Shown: positions 44,303 through 54,144, counted from the stretch's first letter. The stretch is 64,000 bases of DNA from Methylobacterium iners (GCF_022179305.1 NZ_BPQP01000056.1:1-64000), one strand, 5' to 3'. Numbers and translations: made by a program. The notes: a model not told the origin generated them from the sequence alone.

Positions 44303-44360
44303 GTCGTCTCGGACGGGAGCCCGACGCTGAACCGACGCCCGTCGCGCGACCCGCGGGTCC

Positions 44361-44450
44361 CCTCTCCTAGGGGGAGAGGGACAGGGTGAGGGGCGTGCCC
44401 CATCCGGAGAGTTCGCTCCCCTCACCCCAACCCTCTCCCCCTGGGAGAGG
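44361..44450. repeat. Inverted repeat with 33-base arms (REP/MITE-like)
   Basis: The left arm 44361-44393 (CCTCTCCTAGGGGGAGAGGG then ACAGGGTGAGGGG) and the right arm 44418-44450 are reverse complements at 29 of 33 positions or better, around a 24-base centre. Each arm also contains its own small palindrome (CTCTCC...GGAGAG). This pattern is a common dispersed intergenic element in proteobacteria. It sits between convergent-free neighbours and may also act as a terminator for the efflux genes. Confidence 0.8.
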
Positions 44451-44603
44451 GAGCCCCGTCGCGGAGCCCGTTCACGGCGACGAGGCGTGACGCTGACAGC
44501 CGGCGGGGAGAGGGGCACGCAACGCACCCGGACACGCATAGCGAAGCGGCGCCGTGCGAGAGGGGCCTTCCCGGCCGCAGCCTCGGCACCCCATATCCGC
44601 CCC

Positions 44604-45776
44604 ATGCTCGACAGAACCCCCACGGATGCGCTCGACCGCGCCCGCATCGCGGCGATCACGGCAGCGATCACCTGCATCGCCGTGGTGGGCATCGGCCTCA
44701 GCCTGTCGATCCCGCTGCTGTCGATCGAGATGTCGCGGATGGGCGCCTCCAGCACGCTGGTGGGCGTGAACACCGCCGTGGCGGGGCTGGCGAGCATCGT
44801 CACCGTGCCCTTCGTGCCCCGGCTCGCCGCGCGGGTCGGCGTCGTTCGCCTGCTGCTCCTGGCGATCGGGACCGGCGCGCTGACGCTCGTCGCCTTCAAG
44901 CTCCTGCACGGCATCGCCTGGTGGTTCGTGCTGCGCTTCATCTTCTCGGCGGCGCTCGGCGTGCTGTTCGTGCTCTCCGAGTTCTGGATCAACCATGCCG
45001 CGCCGCCCGCCCGGCGCGGCCTGGTGATGGGCATCTATGCCAGCGTCCTCGCCCTCGGCTTCGCCGTCGGCCCGACCCTGCTCGCTGTCCTCGGCACCGA
45101 GGGCTACCCGCCCTACCTCGCCGGCGCGGCCCTGTTCCTCTTCGGCATGATCCCGCTGTTCCTGGCGCGCGGGCTGTCGCCCCACCTCACGGGCGGCGGA
45201 AGCCGGTCGTTCCTCGGCTATGCCAGGCTGGTGCCCGCCGCGACGCTCGCGGCTCTGGCCTACGGGGCGGTCGAGACCGGCGGCTTCGCGATCCTGCCGC
45301 TCTACGGCCTTCGCCTCGGCTACGAGGCCGAGACCGCGGCGGGGCTCGTGAGCGTGCTCTCGCTCGGCAACGTCCTCTTCCAGATCCCGTTCGGCTGGCT
45401 CGCCGACAAGGTCGACCGCCGCCGCGTCCTCCTCGGCTCGGCGCTCGGCGGCGCCGTCGGTTGCGCCTTCATCCCGCTCGCCTCGGCCTCGTTCCCGCTC
45501 CTCTTGGCTCTGCTCTTCGTCTCGGGCGGGCTCGCCGGAACCCTCTACACGGTCGGGCTCGCCCATCTCGGCGCGAGCGTCCGGGGCGGCGACCTCGCGG
45601 GCGCCAACGCCGCCTTCATCGTGCTCTACAATATCGGCCTGATGCTGGGGCCGCCGGTGATCGGCGGCGGCATGGACCTGATGGCGCCGCACGGCTTCGC
45701 CTACGCCCTCAGCGGCCTGTTCCTCGCCTACGTCGCGGCCCTCCTCGTCTCCGGGTCGAGGCCGGCGCACCCTTGA
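44604..45776 (+). CDS. MFS transporter (YcaD-like)
   Basis: 390 residues with twelve membrane helices. The MFS loop motif appears as [20 protein letters not shown] between helices 8 and 9, and the first half has [40 protein letters not shown]-like text ([20 protein letters not shown]) is typical of the YcaD/TIGR00900-like group with unknown substrate. Separate from the RND genes by the repeat element, and 106 bases before rpmG. Confidence 0.92.
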   Translation: MLDRTPTDALDRARIAAITAAITCIAVVGIGLSLSIPLLSIEMSRMGASSTLVGVNTAVAGLASIVTVPFVPRLAARVGVVRLLLLAIGTGALTLVAFKLLHGIAWWFVLRFIFSAALGVLFVLSEFWINHAAPPARRGLVMGIYASVLALGFAVGPTLLAVLGTEGYPPYLAGAALFLFGMIPLFLARGLSPHLTGGGSRSFLGYARLVPAATLAALAYGAVETGGFAILPLYGLRLGYEAETAAGLVSVLSLGNVLFQIPFGWLADKVDRRRVLLGSALGGAVGCAFIPLASASFPLLLALLFVSGGLAGTLYTVGLAHLGASVRGGDLAGANAAFIVLYNIGLMLGPPVIGGGMDLMAPHGFAYALSGLFLAYVAALLVSGSRPAHP

Positions 45777-45882
45777 CGCGGGAGGGCCGATCGGGCATGC
45801 ACCGCCCCGTATTCGGCCGGGCCCTCCCGGCCCTTTTGCGTTTCGCTCATGCGGAATGCCGCAGCTTCAGGAGCGCCGCGCC

Positions 45883-46050
45883 ATGGCCAAGGCCGTCACC
45901 GTCAAGATCAAGCTCGTTTCCACCGCCGACACCGGCTACTTCTACGTCACGAAGAAAAACTCCCGGACGCAGACCGAGAAGCTCTCGATGAAGAAGTACG
46001 ATCCCGTCGTGCGCAAGCACGTCGATTTCAAGGAAGCCAAGATCAAGTAA
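45883..46050 (+). CDS. rpmG: 50S ribosomal protein L33
   Basis: 55 residues: [55 protein letters not shown], the alphaproteobacterial zinc-free form (no Cys pairs). Component of the large ribosomal subunit near the E site. The ATG has AGGAG 15 bases upstream. Followed by a strong terminator. Confidence 0.98.
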   Translation: MAKAVTVKIKLVSTADTGYFYVTKKNSRTQTEKLSMKKYDPVVRKHVDFKEAKIK

Positions 46051-46078
46051 CCACCGCCCTCGCGGTCGGTCTCAGATG

Positions 46079-46111
46079 ACGGCGTCGCCTGCGGGCGGCG
46101 CCGTTTCCGTT
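46079..46111 (+). terminator. Rho-independent terminator of rpmG
   Basis: ACGGCGTCGCC (46079-46089) pairs over 11 base pairs, one of them G-U, with GGCGGCGCCGT (46094-46104) around a TGCG loop, then TTCCGTTT. It lies 28 bases after the rpmG stop. Confidence 0.8.
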
Positions 46112-46320
46112 TGCAGGGTCGGGATCGCGGGACGGTCCGCATGGGTTCGGACGGGCGGCGCGATGCGGCCCGCCTGCGACCGGATGAGTATCGCCCGCAG
46201 GGGATAACCCTCGCCCGGGTCGGCCCTGTTGCGGGAGCGTTGCAGATCGGAGGCGTCGACAACCCTAGGGCGTTGTTAGCGGCGCAAGCTGTGCCGCGCT
46301 CTCAACGCACAGGCTGCCTC

Positions 46321-46929
46321 ATGCCCACCCTTTCACGCCTCCTCGCCCTTTGCGGGGCGCTCCTGCTCGGCGGCTGCCTCGCCAGCACGACGAACACGCT
46401 GTCCTCCGTCGAGACCGCCGATCTTCGCTTCACCAGCATCGAGGTGCGGGTCCCGCCCGAAACCCAGATCGATTGGACCGAGGCGGTCGACGCCTACCGC
46501 GTGAGGCGGGCCCAGGCAGCGCAGGAAGCGTCGCCCGCGACGCCGGCGGAGATCCGCGCCCACGTCGATGCCGTGGCCTCGGCCCGGCTGAGGGCCGCCC
46601 TCGAACGCAGCCTGGCGGAGAGGCCGCAGGGGAGCCGATCCGTCCGCCTCGTCACCACGATCACGAGCGTTTCCATCCCCTCGCCCCTGATGCGTGTCAT
46701 CGCGGGCGGCGGACCGATCGTCGGCGCGGATATCGACATCGTCGATGCGCGGACGGGCGCGGTCCTGACGCGCTACCTGGGCGCGAAGACCCTGCGCGCG
46801 GCCGGCCAGGGCGTGGGCGGTACGCTGATCGACGCGGCCCTCGTCTCGGGCGGCATGGACGACCTGTTCGACCGGGCGGCGAACGGCTTCGCCTCAGGGT
46901 TCACGGATTGGCTTCGAGCCGCCAAGTGA
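46321..46929 (+). CDS. Lipoprotein of unknown function
   Basis: 202 residues. The signal peptide ends in lipobox LLGGC at about residues 15-19, so it is lipid-anchored. The mature domain (FTSIEVRVPPETQIDWTEAV; RLRAALERSLAERPQGSRSV; RLVTTITSVSIPSPLMRVIA; GGPIVGADIDIVDARTGAVL) resembles DUF3313/DUF4410-type outer-membrane lipoproteins with a beta-rich core, but the family is not certain. Stands alone. Confidence 0.78.
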   Translation: MPTLSRLLALCGALLLGGCLASTTNTLSSVETADLRFTSIEVRVPPETQIDWTEAVDAYRVRRAQAAQEASPATPAEIRAHVDAVASARLRAALERSLAERPQGSRSVRLVTTITSVSIPSPLMRVIAGGGPIVGADIDIVDARTGAVLTRYLGAKTLRAAGQGVGGTLIDAALVSGGMDDLFDRAANGFASGFTDWLRAAK

Positions 46930-47281
46930 GCGGCTGCGGCCTCCGCGACTGCGCGCCAAAGCTCGATCGGCCGCGATGCCCGCCGCTTTTCGTTGTTCGT
47001 CAAAACGAACAGGCGGAGCGTCCTGCGGCCGGTCAGGATAGGCAAAGGACTGCAGGTTCGATGGACGGGAGGCTGATCATCTCCCGGACTCGGCCTTCCC
47101 GCGAAGACTCATCTCCGTTCGCGCGTTCTTTCAAAAGTACGTTTCATTGACGGATACGGCCCGCCCGGACAGACTTTGGGCGCTCGAGGACAGGCCCGGC
47201 GGATGCTCCATCCGGCGTCCGAGACGGCATCCGGTCCGCTGCGCGGATGCTCCGCCCACCCCGTTTGATCGGACAGGATCG
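46930..47281. other. 352-base gap ahead of the sulfonate operon
   Basis: No gene seen. It must hold the operon promoter. CTTTTCGTTGTTCGTCAAAA and AAAGTACGTTTCATTGAC are the A/T-richer spots (about 46986-47010 and 47133-47151). Sulfate-starvation control through a CysB/Cbl-like LysR protein is usual for such operons, but I cannot identify a defined site. Confidence 0.4.
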
Positions 47282-47872
47282 ATGTCGCTTCGTATCGTCG
47301 GCTTCAGCGGAAACACGCAGAGACCCTCGAAGACCCGCGCCCTGGTCGAGACGATCGCCGCGGTCGCGTCCGAGCGGCTGGACGTGGACGTCCGGCGCTT
47401 CGACATCGTCGATGCCGGGCCCGGCCTCGGCTCGGCCTGGTCCCGCGACGCGCTGCCCCTGCCGGCCCGGCGGGTCACCGAGGCCATCGAGAACGCCGAC
47501 GCCCTCATCGTGGGCACGCCGGTCTACAAGGGCGCCTATTCGGGCCTGTTCAAGCACCTGTTCGACCTCGTCGATCCCGAGGCGCTCGCCAACAAGCCGG
47601 TGATCCTGGCCGCGACCGGGGGCGGCAGCCGCCACGCGCTCGTCGTGGAGCACAGCCTGCGGCCCCTCTTCGGCTTCTTCAACGCGCTGGCCCTGCCGAC
47701 CGCGATCTATGCCTGCGACGCCGAGTTCCGGGATGGCGTCCTCGTCGACGAGGGCGTCCTGCGCCGCGTGGGCGAGGCCGCCGGCCAGCTCGCCGGCATC
47801 CTCGGAGCCCGGCGCGGGACGGTGCTGTCCTACGACGAGATCTGCGCCGCGACCGGGGAGATCGCGCGATGA
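47282..47872 (+). CDS. msuE: NAD(P)H-dependent FMN reductase for sulfonate monooxygenase
   Basis: 196 residues, flavodoxin-like fold. [20 protein letters not shown] is the phosphate-binding loop, [40 protein letters not shown] and [20 protein letters not shown] match MsuE/SsuE. It supplies FMNH2 to the SsuD monooxygenase encoded downstream. First gene of a five-gene unit that runs in one direction. Confidence 0.93.
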   Translation: MSLRIVGFSGNTQRPSKTRALVETIAAVASERLDVDVRRFDIVDAGPGLGSAWSRDALPLPARRVTEAIENADALIVGTPVYKGAYSGLFKHLFDLVDPEALANKPVILAATGGGSRHALVVEHSLRPLFGFFNALALPTAIYACDAEFRDGVLVDEGVLRRVGEAAGQLAGILGARRGTVLSYDEICAATGEIAR

Positions 47873-47913
47873 GCGCGCGCCTCCCCCGCCTCGCCGCCGG
47901 CCGGGCCTGAGCC

Positions 47914-48693
47914 ATGGCCCGCACGCTCTCCCACCTGTCCGCCCGCCTGACGCCCTGGCTGGTGCCGGCCGCCATCCTGCTCGGCTGGCAGGCCGCCGCC
48001 TCCGCGGGGCTCGTCTCGACGCGCTTCATGCCCGCGCCCACCGACGTGATCGCGGCCGGCATCGCCGCCGCGCGCAGCGGCGAGCTCTGGACCAATCTCG
48101 GCGTCAGCTTCCTGCGGGCGGCGACGGGCTTCCTGATCGGCGGCAGCATCGGCTTCGGCCTCGGCCTCGCCAACGGCTTGTCGCGGCTGTCCGAGCGCCT
48201 CACCGACACGACGCTCCAGATGATCCGCAACATCCCCCACCTGTCGCTGATCCCGCTGGTGATCCTGTGGTTCGGGATCGACGAGGAGGCCAAGCTCTTC
48301 CTGGTCGCGATCGGCGTGTTCTTCCCGATCTACGCCAACACCCTCCACGGCATCCGCTCCGTCGATCCGCAGCTCATCGAGATGGGACGGGTCTACGGGA
48401 TGTCGTCGGGAACGCTGTTCCGGCGGGTCATCCTGCCGGGCGCGCTGCCCTCGGTCTTCGTGGGCCTTCGCTACGCGCTCGGGATCATGTGGCTGACGCT
48501 CATCGTCGCCGAGACGATCTCGGCCTCGTCCGGCCTCGGCTACATGGCGATGCAGGCCCGCGAGTTCATGCTGGTCGACGTCGTGGTGCTGGCGATCGTG
48601 ATCTATGCCGGCCTCGGCAAGGCCGCCGACGCCCTGACCCGGGTCCTGGAGCGCAGCTTCCTCGCCTGGAACCCGGCCTACCGGAACATCTGA
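47914..48693 (+). CDS. ssuC: Aliphatic sulfonate ABC transporter permease
   Basis: 259 residues with about six membrane helices. The EAA loop for contact with the ATPase is [20 protein letters not shown] then [17 protein letters not shown], with the glycine in the right place. [20 protein letters not shown] at the start is typical of SsuC/TauC. Works with the ATPase and binding protein encoded in the same operon. Confidence 0.94.
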   Translation: MARTLSHLSARLTPWLVPAAILLGWQAAASAGLVSTRFMPAPTDVIAAGIAAARSGELWTNLGVSFLRAATGFLIGGSIGFGLGLANGLSRLSERLTDTTLQMIRNIPHLSLIPLVILWFGIDEEAKLFLVAIGVFFPIYANTLHGIRSVDPQLIEMGRVYGMSSGTLFRRVILPGALPSVFVGLRYALGIMWLTLIVAETISASSGLGYMAMQAREFMLVDVVVLAIVIYAGLGKAADALTRVLERSFLAWNPAYRNI

Positions 48694-48743
48694 GCCCGAC
48701 TGAACGCCGCCCCGCCCTCGAAACGCCATCGGTTCGCAACACG

Positions 48744-49583
48744 ATGCTCGCCACGACGCTCAGCGCCCACGAAGACGTCAAGACGGCCGTGCGCCGGGCC
48801 GCCCCGCGGGCGGGCGCCGCTCCGCCGGAGGCGACCCGCCAGGCCGGCGAGGGCGTCGGCGTCACCCTGCGCGGCGTCTCGAAATCCTTCGACGGCCACG
48901 TCGTCCTCTCCGGGCTCGACCTGCACATTCCGGCCGGCCAGTTCGTGGCCGTGGTCGGCCGCTCCGGCTGCGGGAAGAGCACGCTCCTGCGCCTCATCCT
49001 CGGCCTCGAGGCGCCGAGCGACGGGCGGATCGCGTTCGAGTCGCGGGCGCAGCGCAGTCCGACCAAGCGCATCATGTTCCAGGAGCCGCGCCTCCTGCCC
49101 TGGGCGCGGGTCGTCGACAACGTCGCGGTCGGCCTCGGCGAGGCCGGCTCGCGCGCCGCGAAGCGCGAGCGGGCGCTCGCCGTGCTCGCCGAGGTCGGCC
49201 TGGCGGAGAAGGTCGGGAACTGGCCCGCGACGCTCTCGGGCGGCCAGCGCCAGAGGGTGGCGCTGGCCCGGGCGCTGGTCAGCCGCCCCGGCCTGCTCGC
49301 CCTGGACGAGCCGCTGGGCGCGCTCGACGCGCTCACCCGCATCGAGATGCAGGCCATGATCGAGCGGATCTGGCGGGCGCAGGGCTTCACCGCGATCCTC
49401 GTCACCCACGACGTGGCGGAGGCCGCCGCGATGGCCGACCGCATCCTCGTCGTCGAGGACGGCCGCGTCGCCCTCGACCTCAAGGTCGACGTGCCCCGCC
49501 CGCGCCGGCACGGCGACCCCGATCTCGCGGCGCTCGAGGGCCGCATCCTCGATCACCTCCTGCGCGATCGCCCGCCGGCCTGA
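48744..49583 (+). CDS. ssuB: Aliphatic sulfonate ABC transporter ATP-binding protein
   Basis: 279 residues. Walker [22 protein letters not shown]-loop [20 protein letters not shown], signature [20 protein letters not shown], Walker [22 protein letters not shown]-loop [16 protein letters not shown]. The 45-residue N-terminal extension before [10 protein letters not shown] is unusual and low in complexity. Energises sulfonate import with SsuC and SsuA. Confidence 0.95.
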   Translation: MLATTLSAHEDVKTAVRRAAPRAGAAPPEATRQAGEGVGVTLRGVSKSFDGHVVLSGLDLHIPAGQFVAVVGRSGCGKSTLLRLILGLEAPSDGRIAFESRAQRSPTKRIMFQEPRLLPWARVVDNVAVGLGEAGSRAAKRERALAVLAEVGLAEKVGNWPATLSGGQRQRVALARALVSRPGLLALDEPLGALDALTRIEMQAMIERIWRAQGFTAILVTHDVAEAAAMADRILVVEDGRVALDLKVDVPRPRRHGDPDLAALEGRILDHLLRDRPPA

Positions 49584-49619
49584 CCGGCGGCCTCGAGAGA
49601 GAAGAATTCGGAGTGCCCC

Positions 49620-50783
49620 ATGTCCGGTGAAGCCGACGTCCTCTGGTTCCTGCCGACCCACGGCGACGGGCGCTATCTCGGCGCCTCGGAGGGCGCCCGC
49701 GAGGTCACGCTCTCGTACCTGAGGCAGATCGCGCAGGGCGCGGACGAGCTCGGCTATTACGGCGTGCTGCTGCCGACGGGCCGCTCCTGCGAGGATTCCT
49801 GGGTCGTCGCCTCGGCGCTGGTGCCGCTCACGAAGCGCCTGCGCTTCCTCGTGGCGGTCCGCCCGGGCCTGCAGGAGCCCGCGATGGCCGCGCGCATGGC
49901 CGCCACCCTCGACCGGCTCTCCGAGGGGCGCCTCCTCATCAACGTCGTCACCGGCGGCGATCCCGTCGAGCTGCGCGGCGACGGCGTCTTCCTCGCTCAC
50001 GACGAGCGCTACGCCGTCACCGACGAGTTCCTCCACATTTGGCGCGGGCTGCTGCGGGGCGACACCGTCACCTACGAGGGCCGGCACCTCAGGGTCGAGG
50101 AGGGCCGGGTGATCTTCCCGCCCCGCCAGGACCCCTACCCGCCGCTCTATTTCGGCGGCTCCTCGCCCGCCGGCATCGAGGTCGCGGCCGAGCATTGCGA
50201 CGTCTACCTGACCTGGGGCGAGCCCCCGGCGGGCGTCGCGGAGAAGATCGCCACGGCGCGCGCGGCGGCCGAGAAGCGCGGCAAGACCTTCTCGTACGGT
50301 ATCCGCCTCCACGTCATCGTGCGCGAGACGGAGGCCGCGGCCTGGGAGGCGGCGGAGAGCCTGATCTCGCGGCTCGACGACGCCACCATCGCGCGTGCGC
50401 AGGCGACCCTGCAGCGCCAGGATTCCGTCGGCCAGAGCCGCATGATGGCGCTCCACGGGGGGCGCCGCGACAAGCTCGTGGTCTCGCCCAACCTCTGGGC
50501 CGGGGTCGGGCTCGTCCGGGGCGGCGCCGGCACGGCGCTGGTCGGCTCGGCCGACCAGGTCGCCGACCGGATGAAAGAGTACATCGATCTAGGCATCGAT
50601 CGCTTCATCCTGTCGGGCTACCCGCATCTCGAGGAGGCCTACCGCTTCGCCGAGCTCGTCTTCCCCAGGCTCCCCCTGCGCAGCACCACCGGCGTCGCGC
50701 CGAGCCACGCCCGCAACGACGGGCCGTTCGGCGAGGTCATGGCCAACGACATCGTGCCGAGCCGCCGCGTCGCAGCCCACTGA
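49620..50783 (+). CDS. ssuD: FMNH2-dependent alkanesulfonate monooxygenase
   Basis: 387 residues, luciferase-like TIM barrel. [15 protein letters not shown] is the SsuD start, followed by [20 protein letters not shown] (active-site Cys and Ser), [60 protein letters not shown]. It splits alkanesulfonates to aldehyde and sulfite using FMNH2 from MsuE and oxygen. The C-terminal 30 residues are variable. Confidence 0.96.
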   Translation: MSGEADVLWFLPTHGDGRYLGASEGAREVTLSYLRQIAQGADELGYYGVLLPTGRSCEDSWVVASALVPLTKRLRFLVAVRPGLQEPAMAARMAATLDRLSEGRLLINVVTGGDPVELRGDGVFLAHDERYAVTDEFLHIWRGLLRGDTVTYEGRHLRVEEGRVIFPPRQDPYPPLYFGGSSPAGIEVAAEHCDVYLTWGEPPAGVAEKIATARAAAEKRGKTFSYGIRLHVIVRETEAAAWEAAESLISRLDDATIARAQATLQRQDSVGQSRMMALHGGRRDKLVVSPNLWAGVGLVRGGAGTALVGSADQVADRMKEYIDLGIDRFILSGYPHLEEAYRFAELVFPRLPLRSTTGVAPSHARNDGPFGEVMANDIVPSRRVAAH

Positions 50784-50817
50784 ACCCTCCCACCCGACCG
50801 AGAGGATGGTCCCGACG

Positions 50818-51804
50818 ATGCCCCGCTCCGCCCTGCGCACCCTCGCCCTCCGCCAGGACACGGCCTGGCGCCCCTGGAACGTCCTCCTAGTGCTGGCCCT
50901 CGTCCTGTTCGGCACCCTAGTGGCGCGGGCCGAGGAGCGCGTCATCCGGGTCGGCTACCAGAAGTACGGGACCCTGGTGCTCCTCAAGGGCAAGGGCCTG
51001 CTGGAGCAGAAGCTGAAGCCGTTGGGCTACCGCGTCGCCTGGGCGGAGTTCCCCTCGGGTCCCCCGCTCCTCGAAGCGCTCAATGCCGGCGCCGTCGATT
51101 TCGGGTCGGCGGGCGAGGCGCCGCCGATCTTCGCCCAGGCGGCCAACCCGTCGAACTTCCTCTACGTGGCCAACGAGCCCCCCGCGCCGGCCGGCGAGGC
51201 GATCCTCGTGCCCAAGGACAGCCCGATCAGGACGGTGGCGGACCTGCGCGGCAAGCGGATCGCGCTCAACAAGGGCTCGAACGTCCACTACCTGCTGGTG
51301 CGGGCCCTGGAGCAGGCCGGGGTGCCCTACGAGGCGGTGACCCCGACCTTCCTGTCGCCGGCCGACGCGGCCGCCGCCTTCGCCCGCGGCGCCGTCGACG
51401 CCTGGGTGATCTGGGACCCCTTCCTCGCCTCAGGCGAGCGCTCCACCGGCGCGCGCATCCTCGCGGACGGCACCGGCCTCGTGCCCAACCGCCAGTTCTA
51501 CCTCTCGACGCGCGCCTTCTCGGACGCGAACAAGGCCGCGGTCGACGCCCTGATCGGCGCGATCGGCGAGATCGACCTCTGGGCCAAGGACAACACCGAT
51601 GCCGTCGCGGCCGAACTCGCGCCCTCCGTCGGCATCCCGGCGCCGGTCCTGACTGTCGCCCTGAAGCGGCAGAGCTACGGCGTCACCCCGCTCGACGCGG
51701 CGGCGGTGGCCGACCAGCAGCGGATCGCCGACACCTTCCTCAAGCTCGGCCTGCTGCCCAAGCCGATCACGGTGTCGGACGCGGTGCGCAAGTCCGGGAG
51801 CTGA
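50818..51804 (+). CDS. ssuA: Sulfonate ABC transporter substrate-binding protein
   Basis: 328 residues from ATG 50818, with GAGAGG 6 bases further up than the alternative ATG 50806 would allow. Export signal NVLLVLALVLFGTLVARAEE. Then RVIRVGYQKYGTLVLLKGKG, the NMT1/SsuA-type start, LLEALNAGAVDFGSAGEAPP, FLYVANEPPAPAGEAILVPK, and GKRIALNKGSNVHYLLVRAL. Binds aliphatic sulfonates in the periplasm. Last gene of the operon, an order unlike E. coli ssuEADCB. Confidence 0.95.
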   Translation: MPRSALRTLALRQDTAWRPWNVLLVLALVLFGTLVARAEERVIRVGYQKYGTLVLLKGKGLLEQKLKPLGYRVAWAEFPSGPPLLEALNAGAVDFGSAGEAPPIFAQAANPSNFLYVANEPPAPAGEAILVPKDSPIRTVADLRGKRIALNKGSNVHYLLVRALEQAGVPYEAVTPTFLSPADAAAAFARGAVDAWVIWDPFLASGERSTGARILADGTGLVPNRQFYLSTRAFSDANKAAVDALIGAIGEIDLWAKDNTDAVAAELAPSVGIPAPVLTVALKRQSYGVTPLDAAAVADQQRIADTFLKLGLLPKPITVSDAVRKSGS

Positions 51805-51883
51805 GGCGACTGCCAGGGCAGCGACCTCGGGCTCATGTCGGATGGGCGAGGCACGAAGCCGATCTGCTAGAACAACCACGTTT

Positions 51884-51995
51884 GTCATTCCGGGGCCGCT
51901 AAGCGGAGCCCGGAACCCATAACCGCCAACGGTGCCATCCTGAGCACGCGCAGCGGCTCTGGGTTCCGGGCTCCGCTTAGCGGCCCCGGAATGAC
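51884..51995. repeat. Perfect 36-base inverted repeat (REP/MITE-like)
   Basis: The left arm 51884-51919 begins GTCATTCCGGGGCCGCTAAG and the right arm 51960-51995 is its exact reverse complement; 40 bases lie between. It occupies the ssuA-gor gap and could fold into a long hairpin and terminate ssuA transcription. The end sequence GTCATTCCGG recurs in the element at 53907. Confidence 0.88.
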
Positions 51996-52128
51996 GAACG
52001 TGGGTTCCGTGTCCCCGCGGTGAACGACGTCGAACCCCGCTCGGACCCCTGGGCGCACCGGCCCGCCCTTGGAACCCGGCGGGCCACGGTCCATAAAGCG
52101 CCTCGCCACCACCGACCGGAAGACCCGC

Positions 52129-53514
52129 ATGCGAGACGATTTCGACGCCGACCTGTTCGTGATCGGCGGCGGCTCCGGCGGCGTGCGCGCGGCCCGGATC
52201 GCGGCGGGGCACGGCGCCCGGGTGCGACTCGCCGAGGAGTACCGGGTCGGCGGCACCTGCGTCATCCGCGGCTGCGTGCCCAAGAAGCTGATGGTCTATG
52301 CCGGCCGCTTCCGCGACGAGTTCGAGGACGCCGCCGGCTTCGGCTGGACCCTGCCCGAGCCCCGCTTCGACTGGGCGACCCTGAAGGCGCGGCGCGACGC
52401 GGAGGTGGCGCGGCTCGAGGGCATCTACGACACCAACCTCCTGCGCGCCGGCGTTACCGTGGTGCCGCAGCGCGCCGTGATCGAGGACGCCCACACGGTC
52501 CGCCTCGTCGAGAGCGGCGAGCGGATGAGGGCGAAGGTGGTCCTGATCGCGGTCGGCGCCCGCCCGGTGAAGGAGCCGCTGATCCCCGGCGCCGAACTCG
52601 CCATCACCTCGAACGGCGTGTTCGAGCTGGAGACGCTGCCCGAGCGCATCCTCGTCGTCGGCGGCGGCTACATCGCCGTCGAGTTCGCCGGCGTCTTCGC
52701 GTCGCTGGGCAGCCGCACCACGCTCCTGCATCGCGGCGACCGGCTGCTGCGCGGCTTCGACGACGAGATCCGCGACGCGCTGGGGGCGGCCTACGCCGCG
52801 CGCATGGACCTGCGCCTGGGCCAGACCGTCCACCGCCTCGACCGGCGCGACGGCGCGATTGCGGCCACGCTCGGCGACGGCAGCGAAATCGTGGTGGATC
52901 AGGTTCTCGTCGCGACGGGCCGGCGCCCCAACGTCGAGGGTCTCGGCCTCGACAAGGTCGGGATCGAGACCGACCGCTTCGGCGCGATCCCGACGGACGC
53001 GTTCTCGCAGACCTGCGTGCCCTCGATCTACGCCGTCGGCGACGTCACCAACCGCGCCAACCTGACGCCGATCGCGATCCGCGAGGGCCACGCCTTCGCC
53101 GACACCGTGTTCGGCGGCAAGTCCTGGTGCGTGGACCACAAGCTGATCCCGACGGCGGTGTTCTCCACGCCCGAGATCGGCGTCGTCGGGCACAACGAGG
53201 ACACGGCGCGCGCGCTCTTCGGCGAGATCGACGTCTACAAGTCGAGCTTCCGCCCCATGAAGGCGACCCTGTCGGGCCGCGACGAGCGGGTGCTCATGAA
53301 GGTGCTGGTGGAGCCCGAGAGCAACCGCGTCGTCGGCGTGCACGTCCTCGGCCACGATGCCGGCGAGATCATCCAGGCGGTCGGCATCGCCGTCACCATG
53401 GGCGCGACCAAGGCCGATTTCGACCGCACGATCGCGGTGCATCCGACCGCCGGGGAGGAGCTCGTGACCATGCGCGTGCCGTCGGTGACCAAGCGTCCCG
53501 TCGCCGTCGGCTGA
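52129..53514 (+). CDS. gor: Glutathione-disulfide reductase
   Basis: 461 residues from ATG 52129 (GGAAG 10 bases before). FAD site LFVIGGGSGGVRAARIAAGH, redox disulfide C44/C49 in GGTCVIRGCVPKKLMVYAG, NADPH site ILVVGGGYIAVEFAGVFASL, second FAD motif IYAVGDVTNRANLTPIAIRE, and the catalytic His-Glu in AVHPTAGEELVTMR. GCVPKKLM plus the missing extra N-terminal mercury domain indicate glutathione reductase rather than lipoamide or mercuric reductase. Keeps glutathione reduced, which the cell also needs for formaldehyde handling. Confidence 0.95.
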   Translation: MRDDFDADLFVIGGGSGGVRAARIAAGHGARVRLAEEYRVGGTCVIRGCVPKKLMVYAGRFRDEFEDAAGFGWTLPEPRFDWATLKARRDAEVARLEGIYDTNLLRAGVTVVPQRAVIEDAHTVRLVESGERMRAKVVLIAVGARPVKEPLIPGAELAITSNGVFELETLPERILVVGGGYIAVEFAGVFASLGSRTTLLHRGDRLLRGFDDEIRDALGAAYAARMDLRLGQTVHRLDRRDGAIAATLGDGSEIVVDQVLVATGRRPNVEGLGLDKVGIETDRFGAIPTDAFSQTCVPSIYAVGDVTNRANLTPIAIREGHAFADTVFGGKSWCVDHKLIPTAVFSTPEIGVVGHNEDTARALFGEIDVYKSSFRPMKATLSGRDERVLMKVLVEPESNRVVGVHVLGHDAGEIIQAVGIAVTMGATKADFDRTIAVHPTAGEELVTMRVPSVTKRPVAVG

Positions 53515-53558
53515 GCGCCGCGTATGGATTGCGGCCCGGCCTGAGCCATATCGGCACC

Positions 53559-53852
53559 ATGACCGACGACGCGCACGACCGGCGGCAGGCCGTCATCGAC
53601 CGGCTTCTCGCCGATTCCGTGCGGCCGGCCTTCGTCGGCCGACCGCCGAGCCAGGATGCGCTCGCGCCCGACCTCCAGGGCACGATCGATCGTCTCCTCG
53701 CCAAGGCCGCCGCCCAGGCCGTCCGGTTCCTGACCTACGAGGATTTGGAGGAGGCGCTGCCCAAGCGCGACGTCACGGCCGAGGACCTGGAAGCCATCTT
53801 CTGGATCCTGGCCGAGCACGGCATCGCGATCGAGGATGGCGAGGGCGGGTAG
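53559..53852 (+). CDS. Free-standing sigma-70 region 1.1-like protein
   Basis: 97 residues from ATG 53559. The C-terminal half, TIDRLLAKAAAQAVRFLTYE then DLEEALPKRDVTAEDLEAIF, WILAEHGIAIEDGEG, follows the fold of region 1.1 of the primary sigma factor (L-x-x-x-G-x-x-x-G-x-L-T-Y-x-x-L-x-x-x-L-P, then D-x-x-x-x-L-x-x-x-G-I-x-V-x-D). No sigma regions 2-4 follow. Region 1.1 normally covers the DNA channel of RNA polymerase, so a free copy could act on the sigma or the polymerase. The first 45 residues are unassigned. It is 44 bases after gor, probably co-transcribed. Confidence 0.75.
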   Translation: MTDDAHDRRQAVIDRLLADSVRPAFVGRPPSQDALAPDLQGTIDRLLAKAAAQAVRFLTYEDLEEALPKRDVTAEDLEAIFWILAEHGIAIEDGEGG

Positions 53853-53906
53853 CGTGGAGCGTCGGTGAGTCCGACCCTTGTTCAAGGCGGCCATGAACCC
53901 ACCGCT

Positions 53907-54018
53907 GTCATTCCGGCTTCGCCTTCGGCAGCCCGGAACGACAAGGTTGATGTCAGATCGGTTCTGCCCAGAGCCGACAGGGTTCCCCGTTAAACCGAGT
54001 TCGCGGACCCGGAACGAC
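53907..54018. repeat. Degenerate palindromic repeat related to the 51884 element
   Basis: GTCATTCCGG (53907-53916) and CCGGAACGAC (53933-53942) form a 10-base inverted repeat with one mismatch, and CCGGAACGAC occurs again at 54009-54018. The outer ends match those of the perfect palindrome at 51884-51995. It fills the gap ahead of the DAHP synthase gene and is probably a decayed or shorter copy of the same family. Confidence 0.65.
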
Positions 54019-54144
54019 AAAGCTGGGTTGCTTTCCTTACGTCCTTCCGTCCCTCGCTTCCCACCAAAAACCCCTCTATAAGCCGCGCCTTCCGCGCGGG
54101 GTCGTCCCGCGCGTGGCCGCCTGAGAGGTGCGCGGGAGTTGACG

